From: Petrotoga mexicana DSM 14811
GTDB taxonomy: Bacteria > Thermotogota > Thermotogae > Petrotogales > Petrotogaceae
Reading direction: 5' to 3'
Length of the DNA stretch: 64,000 nucleotides
Assembly: GCF_002895565.1 (NCBI RefSeq)
Contig: NZ_AZRN01000013.1
Coordinates: forward strand, 1 to 64,000
Shown here in pieces: positions 9,237-17,011 of the stretch. Position 1 is the stretch's first letter. Every line of letters starts with the position of its first letter. Both the position numbers and the translations under genes were made by a program. A model generated the notes under the pieces. It made no database searches. It was given only the letters and a program-made list of their open reading frames with translations, and had not been told where the DNA came from.

Positions 9237-9302
9237 ATAAAAAAGAATTAAATAAAGGATGGGGAGTTTGAATGAAGGTTAAAAACTCCTTTTCCTTACG
9301 AA

Positions 9303-9393
9303 TGCGGAGCTGGGATGAAGAATAAAGATCCTTTATCTTCATGGGTGGGAAGCGGGGCGAAGGGGTGCTAATGCATGTTTTAAAGTTCCTAAA
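9303..9393 (+). repeat. GC-rich dispersed element, copy B (long form)
   Basis: Composite form: a first box CGGAGCTGGGATGAAG, an AT hairpin ATAAAG-ATC-CTTTAT, then the main box GGGTGGGAAGCGGGGCGAAG plus GGGTGCTAA. The tail AAAGTTCCTAAAG matches the TTTTAGAATTTCTAA end of other copies loosely. 9343-9365 has four G-runs with loops of 1, 4 and 4. It lies 42 bp upstream of the next start. Confidence 0.8.
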
Positions 9394-9434
9394 GATAGTA
9401 AAAATATAATAAGAAAAGTAGTGAGGAGATGCTT

Positions 9435-10791
9435 ATGAAAAAGGTTCTATTGATATTTTGTATATTACTTCTTCCATTTTCCCTTTCTCTATCTTTTAAT
9501 TCTCCAAGCTTTATCTGGAATTACGTTAGCAGTTATCAAACAAATGAACTAATTTATTGGAAAGTCAAATATACCAAAAATTTAATAGAGCTTATTGAAG
9601 ATTATTTGCCATTTTTAGAAAAATCAGGCATATCTTTTCCTAAAAACTTCAAATGTTGAAGTTCATTTTATTGATGTTGGCCAAGGTGATTCAGTTTATA
9701 TAAAATTACCGAATAATGTTGATATTTTAATTGACGGTGGTAATAATTGGTATGGTGACGATGTAGTTACTTACCTCAAATCCCAAGATGTTGATGATAT
9801 AGAGTATTTGATAGCTACTCATCCTGATGCAGACCATATAGGTGGGTTAGATGATGTTTTAAAAGCTTTTGAAGTTGAAAATGTGTATGCCCCGGATGTT
9901 TCCCACACCACGAAAACCTATAATGATTTTGTCTTAGAAGTGAGAAACGAAGGAACCTACATTAAAACAACTAAGGCTGGGATTACTTTAATTAACCCTG
10001 CTTTAGCGGCAGTTATAGGTTGCCCTTCATTCAGTAATGTGTATCTTCTTGGACCGGTGAAAAATTATGGAACAGATCTTAATTCTTGGAGTGCTGTTAT
10101 GAAGTTAGATTTTGGAATTTCTTCTTATCTTTTCACTGGAGATGCCGATAGAATTTCTGAAAAAGATATGATAGATAACGGTATGTTTTTAAATGCAGAT
10201 GTTCTTAAGGTTGGCCATCATGGATCCAATTCTTCGACCTCGCAAGAGTTTTTAAAAGAAGTTAATCCAAAATATGCGGTTATATCTGTTGGTAAAAATA
10301 ATAATTACGGTCACCCAGCACAGGAAATATTAGAAAGATTGGAAATGTATAAGGTAGATCTTTTTCGTACAGATTTGCAGGGACATATTATAGCTATTAG
10401 TGATGGGAATAAAATAAATTTTAACGTTGAACCAATTAACACTGTTAATTTTATGGAAGATGCTCAAGAATCAGCACCACAAAAAACTTCTATATTGATT
10501 ACGAACTTAGATGTGTCTGATGAGAAGGTCACTATTTGTAACAAGACTGACGAAGACGTTGATTTAACAGGATGGGTTTTGGTTAGCGAAGTTGGAAACC
10601 AAAAGTTTAATTTTCCAGATGGATATATACTTAAAGCTGGAAAATGTGTGAATATTTTGTCAGGCCGTAACGCAATAGATGAACCTCCAACTAATTTAAA
10701 ATGGACAGGAGCTTATATTTGGAATAACGATGGAGATATTGCAGCCCTATACGATGCAGAAGGGATACTAATAAGTAGGGTTGAATTCTAA
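9435..10791 (+). pseudogene. Exported ComEC-like MBL hydrolase with lamin-tail domain, split by a frameshift
   Basis: The first frame (start 9435, SD GAGGAG) has a signal peptide and about 74 residues, then stops at 9659. The second frame carries VEVHFIDVGQGDSVYIKL, ATHPDADHIGGLDD and KVGHHGSN, the metal-binding motifs of ComEC/Rec2-type MBL enzymes. It ends with a lamin-tail-like domain from about 10480 on (NLDVSDEKVTICN...DLTGWVL). Removing one A from the five-A run at 9642-9646 joins them as FPK-TSNVEVHFIDVGQGD. No in-frame start lies upstream of VGQGDS, and the first available is TTG at 9808. A real mutation, a +1 programmed frameshift or a sequencing error are all possible. Intact, it would be an exported nuclease- or phosphodiesterase-like protein of about 452 residues. 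Confidence 0.8.
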
Positions 10792-10854
10792 GGTTTTGTC
10801 GACTATAATAATAAAAAATAGTTGTAAATTGTGATTTTATGTTAAAAAAAATGC

Positions 10855-10883
10855 TTGAAAAAAGAGATTACTTATGTTATAAT
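10855..10883 (+). promoter_or_regulatory. Promoter of tRNA-Ala
   Basis: TTGAAA (10855-10860), a 17-bp spacer and a perfect TATAAT (10878-10883) place the start about 25 bp before the tRNA. This is the best sigma-70-type promoter in the window. Confidence 0.88.
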
Positions 10884-10914
10884 TTTTATGCTCAGATGAA
10901 GTTTTTATATTTAT

Positions 10915-10990
10915 GGGGTCGTGGCGCAGCTGGGAGCGCGCTACCATGGCACGGTAGAGGTCGTGGGTTCAAGTCCCATCGACTCCACCA
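10915..10990 (+). tRNA. tRNA-Ala (GGC anticodon)
   Basis: A 76-nt cloverleaf with encoded CCA. The acceptor stem GGGGTCG pairs with CGACTCC and contains the G3:U70 wobble that defines alanine identity. The D stem is GCGC, the anticodon stem CTACC/GGTAG with loop ATGGCAC gives anticodon GGC (codon GCC, also GCU), and the T arm is GTGGG-TTCAAGT-CCCAT with a G-T closing pair. A dedicated promoter and terminator flank it. Confidence 0.96.
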
Positions 10991-10992
10991 AT

Positions 10993-11018
10993 ATGAGGGA
11001 AATATTCCCTCATTTTTT
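10993..11018 (+). terminator. Intrinsic terminator of tRNA-Ala
   Basis: ATGAGGGA, a five-base loop AATAT and TCCCTCAT, followed by a T-run, begin two bases after the CCA end. Confidence 0.92.
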
Positions 11019-11107
11019 ATATATTAAATCTTTCATCATGGGTGGTCTGTGGGGTGAAAGAGCGCAAACCTATATAGAATAAATATTTTAAAAACTAAAT
11101 AATTTTA

Positions 11108-11157
11108 AATGGGTTACAGGGCAAGGCCCCAGCGAAGGGGCACTAACCCAATTTTTT
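11108..11157 (+). promoter_or_regulatory. guaB leader hairpin, divergent copy C of the GC-rich element
   Basis: The outer stem TGGGTTA (11110-11116) pairs with TAACCCA (11144-11150). The inner stem GCCCC (11126-11130) pairs with GGGGC (11137-11141), and T6 follows at 11152-11157. AGCGAAGGGGCACTAA within it is the family core, but the left arm has become complementary, so the copy now looks like a transcription terminator or attenuator ahead of guaB. A partial box lies upstream near 11034-11069 (GGGTGGTCTGTGGGGTGAAAG). Confidence 0.6.
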
Positions 11158-11192
11158 AAAGATAATATTCACCAGGGTAAGGAGGCAGAGAA

Positions 11193-12644
11193 ATGGAAGA
11201 GTATCTCACTTTTGATGATGTGTTGTTACTACCACAGTATAGTGAAGTTGTACCGAGTAGGGTTGATACAACATCTCGTTTAGTAAAAAATATCCATTTA
11301 AAAATCCCCTTTCTTTCTGCAGCTATGGATACTGTGAGTGAATCTCAAATGGCAAAAGCCATGGCAAGAGAAGGTGCCGTTGGGGTTATTCATAAAAATA
11401 TGTCGATTGAACAGCAAGCCTACGAGGTTTCAAAGGTAAAAAAGACAGAGAACGGGATTATATACGATCCCATTACAATTACTCCCGATACAACCGTTAA
11501 AGAAGCTGAAAAGATCATGAGAGAGTACAGAATTGGCGGATTGCCAGTTGTGGATAATGATAAAGTTCTTTTAGGAATATTGACCAATAGAGATATTAGA
11601 TTCGAGCAAAATATGGAAAAAAGTGCCAAAGAATTGATGACTCCCTACGAAAATTTAGTTGTAGCTGGTTCACATATATCTTTGGAAGAAGCAAAAGAGA
11701 TACTTCATCAGAATAAGATAGAGAAATTGCCTATTGTAGATGATAAAAGACATATAAAGGGTTTAATAACAATAAAGGATATTACTTCTGTAATCGAAAA
11801 CCCAAACGCAACTAGAGATGATAAAGGGCGTTTAGTTGTTGGAGCTGCTGTTGGTGTTTCAGATGGTTTACAAAGAACGCAAGAATTAGTGAATGCGGGG
11901 GTTGATTTTGTCGTTTTAGATTCCGCACATGGACATACAAAAAATATTATTGAAATTTTAAAAAAGATAAAAAAAAGATTTCCAGAACTCCCTGTAATTG
12001 CTGGAAATATAGCCACTGCTGAAGCTGCCAAGATGTTAATAGAAAGTGGAGCCGATGCAGTAAAAGTTGGAATTGGACCAGGTTCTATATGTACTACGAG
12101 AGTTATTTCTGGGGTTGGGGTACCACAATTAACTGCAATTATGAAGGTTTCAGAAGAAGCGAATAAATACAATATCCCTGTTATAGCTGACGGCGGAATA
12201 AGATATTCTGGTGATATCGTTAAGGCTTTAGCAGCAGGGGCTTCTACTGTGATGATGGGAAGTATTTTTGCAGGTACTGAAGAAGCACCTGGCGAAACGG
12301 TAATCTATCAAGGCAGGAAGTTTAAAACATACAGAGGGATGGGTTCAATAGCAGCAATGGAAAAAGGGAGCAAAGATAGATATTTTCAAGAAGAGACACC
12401 AAATGAGAAGCTTGTGCCAGAAGGTGTTGAAGCTATGGTAGCATACAAAGGTGAGGTAAAAGATGTTATAATACAATTAGTTGGAGGAGTCAAAGCTGGA
12501 ATGGGATATGTTGGTGCAAGTGATATCAAGGAATTACAGCAAAAGGCTAAATTTATAAAAATTACTACGGCAAGTATAACTGAAGGACATCCACATGATG
12601 TAAAAATCACACGTGAAGCTCCAAATTATTTCTTTTCATCTTAG
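11193..12644 (+). CDS. guaB: IMP dehydrogenase
   Basis: Oxidises IMP to XMP with NAD+, the committed step to GMP, in the cytoplasm. The 483-residue length is standard. The TIM barrel is interrupted by a CBS pair at about residues 95-200 (TVKEAEKIMREYRIGGLPVV and the later KIEKLPIVD). The catalytic loop GPGSICTTR near residue 298 carries the nucleophilic Cys, and the flap region is near YRGMGS. The SD AAGGAGG precedes ATG. The leader contains a terminator-like hairpin that could attenuate transcription. It lies apart from the purine operon at the other end of the window. Confidence 0.96.
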   Translation: MEEYLTFDDVLLLPQYSEVVPSRVDTTSRLVKNIHLKIPFLSAAMDTVSESQMAKAMAREGAVGVIHKNMSIEQQAYEVSKVKKTENGIIYDPITITPDTTVKEAEKIMREYRIGGLPVVDNDKVLLGILTNRDIRFEQNMEKSAKELMTPYENLVVAGSHISLEEAKEILHQNKIEKLPIVDDKRHIKGLITIKDITSVIENPNATRDDKGRLVVGAAVGVSDGLQRTQELVNAGVDFVVLDSAHGHTKNIIEILKKIKKRFPELPVIAGNIATAEAAKMLIESGADAVKVGIGPGSICTTRVISGVGVPQLTAIMKVSEEANKYNIPVIADGGIRYSGDIVKALAAGASTVMMGSIFAGTEEAPGETVIYQGRKFKTYRGMGSIAAMEKGSKDRYFQEETPNEKLVPEGVEAMVAYKGEVKDVIIQLVGGVKAGMGYVGASDIKELQQKAKFIKITTASITEGHPHDVKITREAPNYFFSS

Positions 12645-12689
12645 TTATTGATTTATGACGGATAGTAGGCTGATCTTTCACCTGCTTAA

Positions 12690-12779
12690 AGGGGCTGGCA
12701 GCGGGGTCAAGGGATAAAAATTCTTTTATCCTCACGGGTGGGGAGCGGGGCAAAGGGGCGCTAAAATAAAGTTTCTAAT
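12690..12779 (+). repeat. GC-rich dispersed element, copy D (long form)
   Basis: First box GGGGCTGGCAGCGGGGTCAA, then the perfect hairpin GGATAAAA-ATTC-TTTTATCC (12712-12731), then the main box. 12736-12758 holds GGG-T-GGGG-AGC-GGGG-CAAA-GGGG, a complete G-quadruplex pattern, followed by CGCTAA and AAGTTTCTAATG. It lies 29 bp upstream of rlmN. Confidence 0.85.
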
Positions 12780-12807
12780 GAGTATATTTTAATGGAGAGG
12801 AAGTTAT

Positions 12808-13851
12808 ATGCAAACAAAAAACATTTTAGATTTTGAATATTCAGATTTGCAAAGTTATTTGCTCAATGAATTAGGACTTGAAAAGTTCAGAACTGATCAA
12901 ATTTGTGATTGGATTTATAAGAAAAGAGTTTTTGATTTTGAATCAATGACTAATTTATCTAAAGACGATAGACAAAAACTCAGTGATAACTTTAAAATAT
13001 CTATTCCTCATATTATTAAAAAACAGGTATCAAAGATAGATGGAACTACTAAGTATCTTTTGGAGTTAGAGGATAGAAACACGGTTGAAGCGGTAATTAT
13101 TTACTATCCTTCAAGAACGATCGCATGTATTTCAACACAAGTTGGTTGTCCTTTGAAATGCTCATTTTGTTCTACAGGACAAAGCGGTTACGTTAGAAAT
13201 TTATCGACAGGTGAAATAATTGGTCAATTGTTAGCTATGGAAAAAGATAAAGAGATGGATGTAAAAAACGTTGTATACATGGGAATGGGTGAACCATTAT
13301 TGAATTTTAACAACGTTGTTCAAAGCGTTGAGATCTTAAACCATCCAAAGATGAAAAAGTTAGGAGCAAGACATATAACCATTTCAACTGCCGGAATACC
13401 TCACAAAATTGAAGAACTGGGTGATTTGAGCAAAGAGTTTCGGCTTTCTGTCTCGCTTCATGCACCAACGAATCTTCAAAGAGATCAAATAATGCCAATA
13501 AATCATAAGTATCCTGTAGAGCAGGTGATTCAGTCATGCCGAATTTATCAGGAAAAAACAAAAAAGAGGGTCACTTTTGAGTATATTTTGATAAAAGGAT
13601 TTAATGATTCAAAAGAAGATGCCTTAAAATTAGTTGAACTGTTTGGTGACCTGAAAGTGATGGTTAATTTAATTCCTGTCAATGCAAATCCAGCAGGGTT
13701 TGAAAAGCCTTCGAAAAGATTTATTCAGGCTTTTTTAGATACTCTTATAAAGAATGGAATTGATGCTGTTATACGTGCCGAGAAAGGTAGCGATATATCA
13801 GCTGCTTGTGGTCAATTAAGGACCAGAGAGTTAAAAGAAGTTAATAGGTGA
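12808..13851 (+). CDS. rlmN: 23S rRNA (A2503-C2)/tRNA (A37-C2) methyltransferase
   Basis: Radical SAM methyltransferase that modifies A2503 of 23S rRNA and A37 of some tRNAs. The 347-residue length is typical. The cluster motif CPLKCSFC sits near residue 114, and MGMGEPLLN near 157 is the SAM-binding GEP-type motif. The C-terminal AACGQLRTR contains the second catalytic Cys. The SD is GAGAGGAAG before ATG. It heads a run rlmN, PASTA gene, rsgA, rpe, rdgB with tight or overlapping junctions, an order shared with Firmicutes except for the missing kinase and phosphatase. Confidence 0.95.
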   Translation: MQTKNILDFEYSDLQSYLLNELGLEKFRTDQICDWIYKKRVFDFESMTNLSKDDRQKLSDNFKISIPHIIKKQVSKIDGTTKYLLELEDRNTVEAVIIYYPSRTIACISTQVGCPLKCSFCSTGQSGYVRNLSTGEIIGQLLAMEKDKEMDVKNVVYMGMGEPLLNFNNVVQSVEILNHPKMKKLGARHITISTAGIPHKIEELGDLSKEFRLSVSLHAPTNLQRDQIMPINHKYPVEQVIQSCRIYQEKTKKRVTFEYILIKGFNDSKEDALKLVELFGDLKVMVNLIPVNANPAGFEKPSKRFIQAFLDTLIKNGIDAVIRAEKGSDISAACGQLRTRELKEVNR

Positions 13852-13856
13852 AAATA

Positions 13857-14360
13857 ATGATTAAAATAAGGAAATTAATAAAAAATTTGATATTTTTTAT
13901 TCTAGGAATAGTTGCCGCGGGAATACTCGCCTTTTTTTTCATGACAGTTTTTGTCAATAGTTCGAATACGGTGGAGATTCCTTATTTGATTGGAGAAGAT
14001 AAAAAAGTAGCAGTTTCTTCTTTAGAGGAATTAAATTTAATTCCAAACGTAGTAGGTAACGGAGAAAAAGTTTTGTATACCGATCCTGAACCTGGTACAA
14101 AGGTAAAAGAGGGTCATCATGTAATAGTTCAACTTAGAGAGATGAATACTCTGAAGATTCCTGATCTGATTGGAATACCGTCTGGAGTAGCACAACAGTT
14201 TCTAAGTGAATACAACATAACTTTTGAAATTAGAAATCAATTAACTTATAAACCTGAAGATAATGATGTAGTACTGAACATGTCTCCAACACCAGGAAAT
14301 AATTATAATGGAGAAAAGGTGATTCTCTATATTGGTGAATATGAAGGGAGTAATCAATGA
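13857..14360 (+). CDS. Membrane-anchored two-PASTA protein without kinase domain
   Basis: A 167-residue protein with an N-terminal membrane segment (about residues 9-31, LIFFILGIVAAGILAFFFMT) and two PASTA-like repeats (about 40-97 and 98-163, each starting with IPYLIG or IPDLIG and ending with P-x-PG). PASTA domains bind peptidoglycan fragments outside the cell, usually on PrkC-type Ser/Thr kinases or PBPs. In Firmicutes the slot between rlmN and rsgA holds prpC and prkC; here only the extracellular part exists. ATG at 13857 has AGGTG upstream; the GTG at 13848 is an alternative. The rsgA ATG overlaps its TGA. Confidence 0.8.
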   Translation: MIKIRKLIKNLIFFILGIVAAGILAFFFMTVFVNSSNTVEIPYLIGEDKKVAVSSLEELNLIPNVVGNGEKVLYTDPEPGTKVKEGHHVIVQLREMNTLKIPDLIGIPSGVAQQFLSEYNITFEIRNQLTYKPEDNDVVLNMSPTPGNNYNGEKVILYIGEYEGSNQ

Positions 14361-15259
14361 GTTGGAGAAGGGGTATAGTTGTTAGATTTCATTCGGATAT
14401 GGTATCCGTTCAAGATTTGGAAACTAATCAAAAAGTTAACTGTTTCCTACCTGGCAGATTTAAATTACAGAAGATTCGACCAATTGTTGGCGATTATGTA
14501 GAGTATTCTAAGGACCAAAATTATAGTTATGGAAGAATTGAAAACATTTTAGAGAGAAAAAATGAATTGTACAGGCCCAGGGTTGCTAACTTGGATCAGC
14601 TTGTTTTAGTTACGTCAATTAAAGAACCTAAAGTAGATTTGATAGTAATCGATAAAATCATAGTTCTCGCTGAAAAAGAAAATCTGGATATAGTCATAGT
14701 GTTAAACAAAACAGATTTGCTTGTCAACGAAGAAGAAAAAAAAGAAATGGAAAGATTTATAGAAATATATGGTAAAATTTATCCTGTAATTCCCACATCG
14801 AAAATAACGAAAAATAATTTAGATAGATTAAAGTCCTATTTAAAAAACAAAGTATCGACCTTCGCAGGCCCTTCTGGAGTTGGAAAGTCTAGTTTATTGA
14901 ATGTTTTAGACCCAAAATTGAAACTTCGAGAAGGAGAAATCTCCAAAAAATTAGGTAGAGGTAAACATACTACAACGTATGCTGAACTTCTTTATTTTGA
15001 TTTTGGAGGATATATAGTTGATACACCTGGTTTTTCGAGTTTAGAGTTAAGGGGAATAAAAAAAGATGAAGTAAGGCGTTATTTCAAAGAGTTTTTGGAA
15101 TTCGACGGTTTTTGCCAGTTTTCTAACTGTTCTCATACGGTTGAACCTGGTTGTGCAGTTAAAGAGGCTGTGGAAAAGGGACAAATTTCATTTAGCAGGT
15201 ATACCAATTATTGTCAAATATACGAAGAAATAGAAGATAGTTCACTAAAATTACAATAG
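14357..15259 (+). CDS. rsgA: Ribosome small-subunit-dependent GTPase A
   Basis: Circularly permuted GTPase that checks late 30S ribosome assembly. The 300-residue protein has an N-terminal OB fold, then the permuted motif order: G4 NKTD near residue 116, G1 GPSGVGKSS near 173, G3 DTPGF near 220. A C-terminal zinc site follows, with Cys and His in FCQFSNCSHTVEPGC near 255. It overlaps the upstream PASTA gene by ATGA and precedes rpe by 12 bp. Confidence 0.96.
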   Translation: MSWRRGIVVRFHSDMVSVQDLETNQKVNCFLPGRFKLQKIRPIVGDYVEYSKDQNYSYGRIENILERKNELYRPRVANLDQLVLVTSIKEPKVDLIVIDKIIVLAEKENLDIVIVLNKTDLLVNEEEKKEMERFIEIYGKIYPVIPTSKITKNNLDRLKSYLKNKVSTFAGPSGVGKSSLLNVLDPKLKLREGEISKKLGRGKHTTTYAELLYFDFGGYIVDTPGFSSLELRGIKKDEVRRYFKEFLEFDGFCQFSNCSHTVEPGCAVKEAVEKGQISFSRYTNYCQIYEEIEDSSLKLQ

Positions 15260-15271
15260 AGGTGTTTCAGT

Positions 15272-15931
15272 TTGATAAAAATATATCCTTCCATTTTAGC
15301 TGCTGATTTTTTGAATTTAGCTCAAGAGATAGAGAAAGTTTCTAAAAAAGCTGATGGAATACATCTTGATATTATGGATGGAGTGTTTGTTCCAAATATT
15401 ACTTTTGGTTTTCCAATCGTGGAATCGATTAGAAAAAAATTTAAAGATATATATTTGGATGCTCATTTGATGATCGTTGAACCAGATAAATATTTAGAAG
15501 AATTTTCTAAGTATGTGAATAGCATAACGGTACATTATGAAGCGGTGGTACATCTACATAGAACCATATTAAGGATCAAAGAGTTGGGGTGCGACGCGGG
15601 TGTAACTTTAAATCCGCATACTCCCGTGTCACTTTTGGAAGAAATTCTTCCGTATGTCGATAAAGTATTGATTATGTCTGTTAATCCAGGATTTACTGGG
15701 CAACATTTTATAGAAAGCACTTACAAAAAAGTAAGAAAATTAAGAAAAATTTCAGATGAAAAGGGACTGAATGTTGAAATAATGGTTGACGGAGGAGTGA
15801 ATAAACAGAACATTGGGTTACTTCACCAAAGTGGTGTTAACACTTTCATCATTGGTGCGAGTGTGTTTTATTCCGAAAATCCTTCACAAGAGATAATCGA
15901 ACTAAAAAAGGTGGCTGGAGATTTTGAGTGA
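15272..15931 (+). CDS. rpe: Ribulose-phosphate 3-epimerase
   Basis: Interconverts ribulose 5-phosphate and xylulose 5-phosphate in the pentose phosphate pathway. The 219-residue TIM barrel has SILAADFLNL at the N terminus, HLDIMDGVFVPNITFG near residue 32 (metal-binding His and Asp), DAHLMI near 63, SVNPGFTGQ near 137 and VDGGVN near 171. The start is TTG behind GAGGTG. It works with the transketolase encoded at 50645. It overlaps rdgB by 8 bp. Confidence 0.95.
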   Translation: MIKIYPSILAADFLNLAQEIEKVSKKADGIHLDIMDGVFVPNITFGFPIVESIRKKFKDIYLDAHLMIVEPDKYLEEFSKYVNSITVHYEAVVHLHRTILRIKELGCDAGVTLNPHTPVSLLEEILPYVDKVLIMSVNPGFTGQHFIESTYKKVRKLRKISDEKGLNVEIMVDGGVNKQNIGLLHQSGVNTFIIGASVFYSENPSQEIIELKKVAGDFE

Positions 15932-16547
15932 GGTGTATTTGGCTACATCAAATAGAAACAAGGTAAGAGAAATCAATGAAATCCTTCAAAATATTGATAT
16001 AAATGGAAGTATCACTGTTAAATATATATTTGATGAGATAAAAGAAGATGATTTTGAAGTAGAAGAATATGGTGAAACTTATGTAGAAAATTCTGTCATT
16101 AAAGCTTGGGCTTATTCAAAATTAATAAAAAAACCAGTTTTTTCGGATGATTCTGGTTTGTCTATAATCTCTCTTGGAGGATTCCCCGGCGTAAACTCTG
16201 CAAGGTTCATGGAAAATGAGCCTTATGAGCAGAAGATGAAGGAATTGTTATCAATGCTGGAAAATAAAAAAGATAGAACCGCTTATTTTGCCTGTGCGGC
16301 GACGTATTTTGATCCACAGAAAAATTTTTTAGTAACTTGTCAAGAAGAAGTTTATGGTAAAATAGCATTTGAGATAAGGGGTAAGAATGGTTTTGGCTAT
16401 GATCCCATTTTTATTCCTGATGGATACAATTATACTTTTGGAGAATTAAGCAAAGATGTAAAAAATAGGATAAGTCATAGGGCAAAAGCCATAAAAAAGT
16501 TGCTTATTTTTTTAAAAAGTGCTAAAATATTAGGCAATAAGGAATAA
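15924..16547 (+). CDS. rdgB: Non-canonical purine NTP pyrophosphatase (RdgB/HAM1)
   Basis: Hydrolyses XTP, ITP and dITP to monophosphates, keeping deaminated purines out of nucleic acids. The 207-residue protein has the N-terminal ATSNRNKVREI phosphate-binding signature, FSDDSGLSI near residue 73, GGFPGVNSARF near 84, and GKNGFGYDPIF near 152. The C-terminal SHRAKA motif is present. The TTG start at 15924 lies inside the end of rpe, with GGTGGCTGGAG upstream. It is the last gene of the rlmN run. Confidence 0.93.
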   Translation: MSEVYLATSNRNKVREINEILQNIDINGSITVKYIFDEIKEDDFEVEEYGETYVENSVIKAWAYSKLIKKPVFSDDSGLSIISLGGFPGVNSARFMENEPYEQKMKELLSMLENKKDRTAYFACAATYFDPQKNFLVTCQEEVYGKIAFEIRGKNGFGYDPIFIPDGYNYTFGELSKDVKNRISHRAKAIKKLLIFLKSAKILGNKE

Positions 16548-16591
16548 TTTTTTATTGTGTAGATTCAAAAGTGGATATTTTTTTGGTTTTA

Positions 16592-16600
16592 TGGTATAAT
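16592..16600 (+). promoter_or_regulatory. Extended -10 promoter of hup
   Basis: TGGTATAAT is an extended -10 with no good -35, 62 bp before the hup start. Confidence 0.65.
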
Positions 16601-16661
16601 TGCGTTGAAGTTCTGTAGAATGATGATTTAAGAATCTTTATTTGTGAAAGGGGGAATGTTT

Positions 16662-16934
16662 GTGAATAAGAAGGATTTAGTTGATGCTTTCGCAAAGAAA
16701 GCTAACGTAACAAAGAAAGATGCAGAAAGTTATATTGATGCTTTTGTTGATGTAGTGTCTGAGGCTTTAAGTAAGGGTGAAGAGGTTAAGTTAGTTGGTT
16801 TTGGAACTTTCAAAGTTCAGAAAAGAGCAGCGAGAAAAGGTGTTAACCCACAAACTGGAAAAGCTATTAAGATTCCAGAAAAGATGGTTCCAAAATTTGT
16901 TCCCGGTAAAGAATTAAAAGATATGGTGAAGTAA
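16662..16934 (+). CDS. hup: DNA-binding protein HU
   Basis: A 90-residue histone-like protein that binds and bends DNA as a dimer. The sequence MNKKDLVDAFAKKANVTKKD, the GFGTF turn near residue 46 and the arm AARKGVNPQTGKAIKIP match HU throughout. GTG at 16662 is chosen because AAAGGGGGAA lies 8 bp upstream and the protein then begins like other HUs; the in-frame ATG at 16656 is too close to the SD. It has its own promoter and a strong terminator. Confidence 0.95.
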   Translation: MNKKDLVDAFAKKANVTKKDAESYIDAFVDVVSEALSKGEEVKLVGFGTFKVQKRAARKGVNPQTGKAIKIPEKMVPKFVPGKELKDMVK

Positions 16935-16940
16935 ATTCCA

Positions 16941-16970
16941 AAAAATGGGCAGGCTTCCTGCCCATTTTTT
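16941..16970 (+). terminator. Intrinsic terminator of hup
   Basis: The stem AAAAATGGGCAGG pairs with CCTGCCCATTTTT across a CTT loop and ends in a T-run. Confidence 0.94.
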
Positions 16971-16984
16971 TATGATAAAGACGT

Positions 16985-17011
16985 GATCACATGGGAGGGT
17001 TTCAAGTGATC
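16985..17011 (+). promoter_or_regulatory. Inverted repeat enclosing the SD of the PPP phosphatase
   Basis: GATCAC (16985-16990) can pair with GTGATC (17006-17011). The loop holds the SD GGGAGGG, and the right arm begins with the GTG start codon. It could lower translation; the stem is only 6 bp. Confidence 0.4.

Noticed and set aside
10839-11027. 62-codon open frame across the tRNA-Ala
   Set aside because: It runs through a complete tRNA with its own promoter and terminator, and has no SD.
11034-11157. Ligand-binding riboswitch upstream of guaB
   Set aside because: No known aptamer core recognised; the sequence is explained as a diverged copy of the dispersed GC-rich element with a hairpin.
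11708-12172. 154-codon antisense frame in guaB
   Set aside because: Shadow of a conserved gene; composition is that of reversed codons and no SD is seen.
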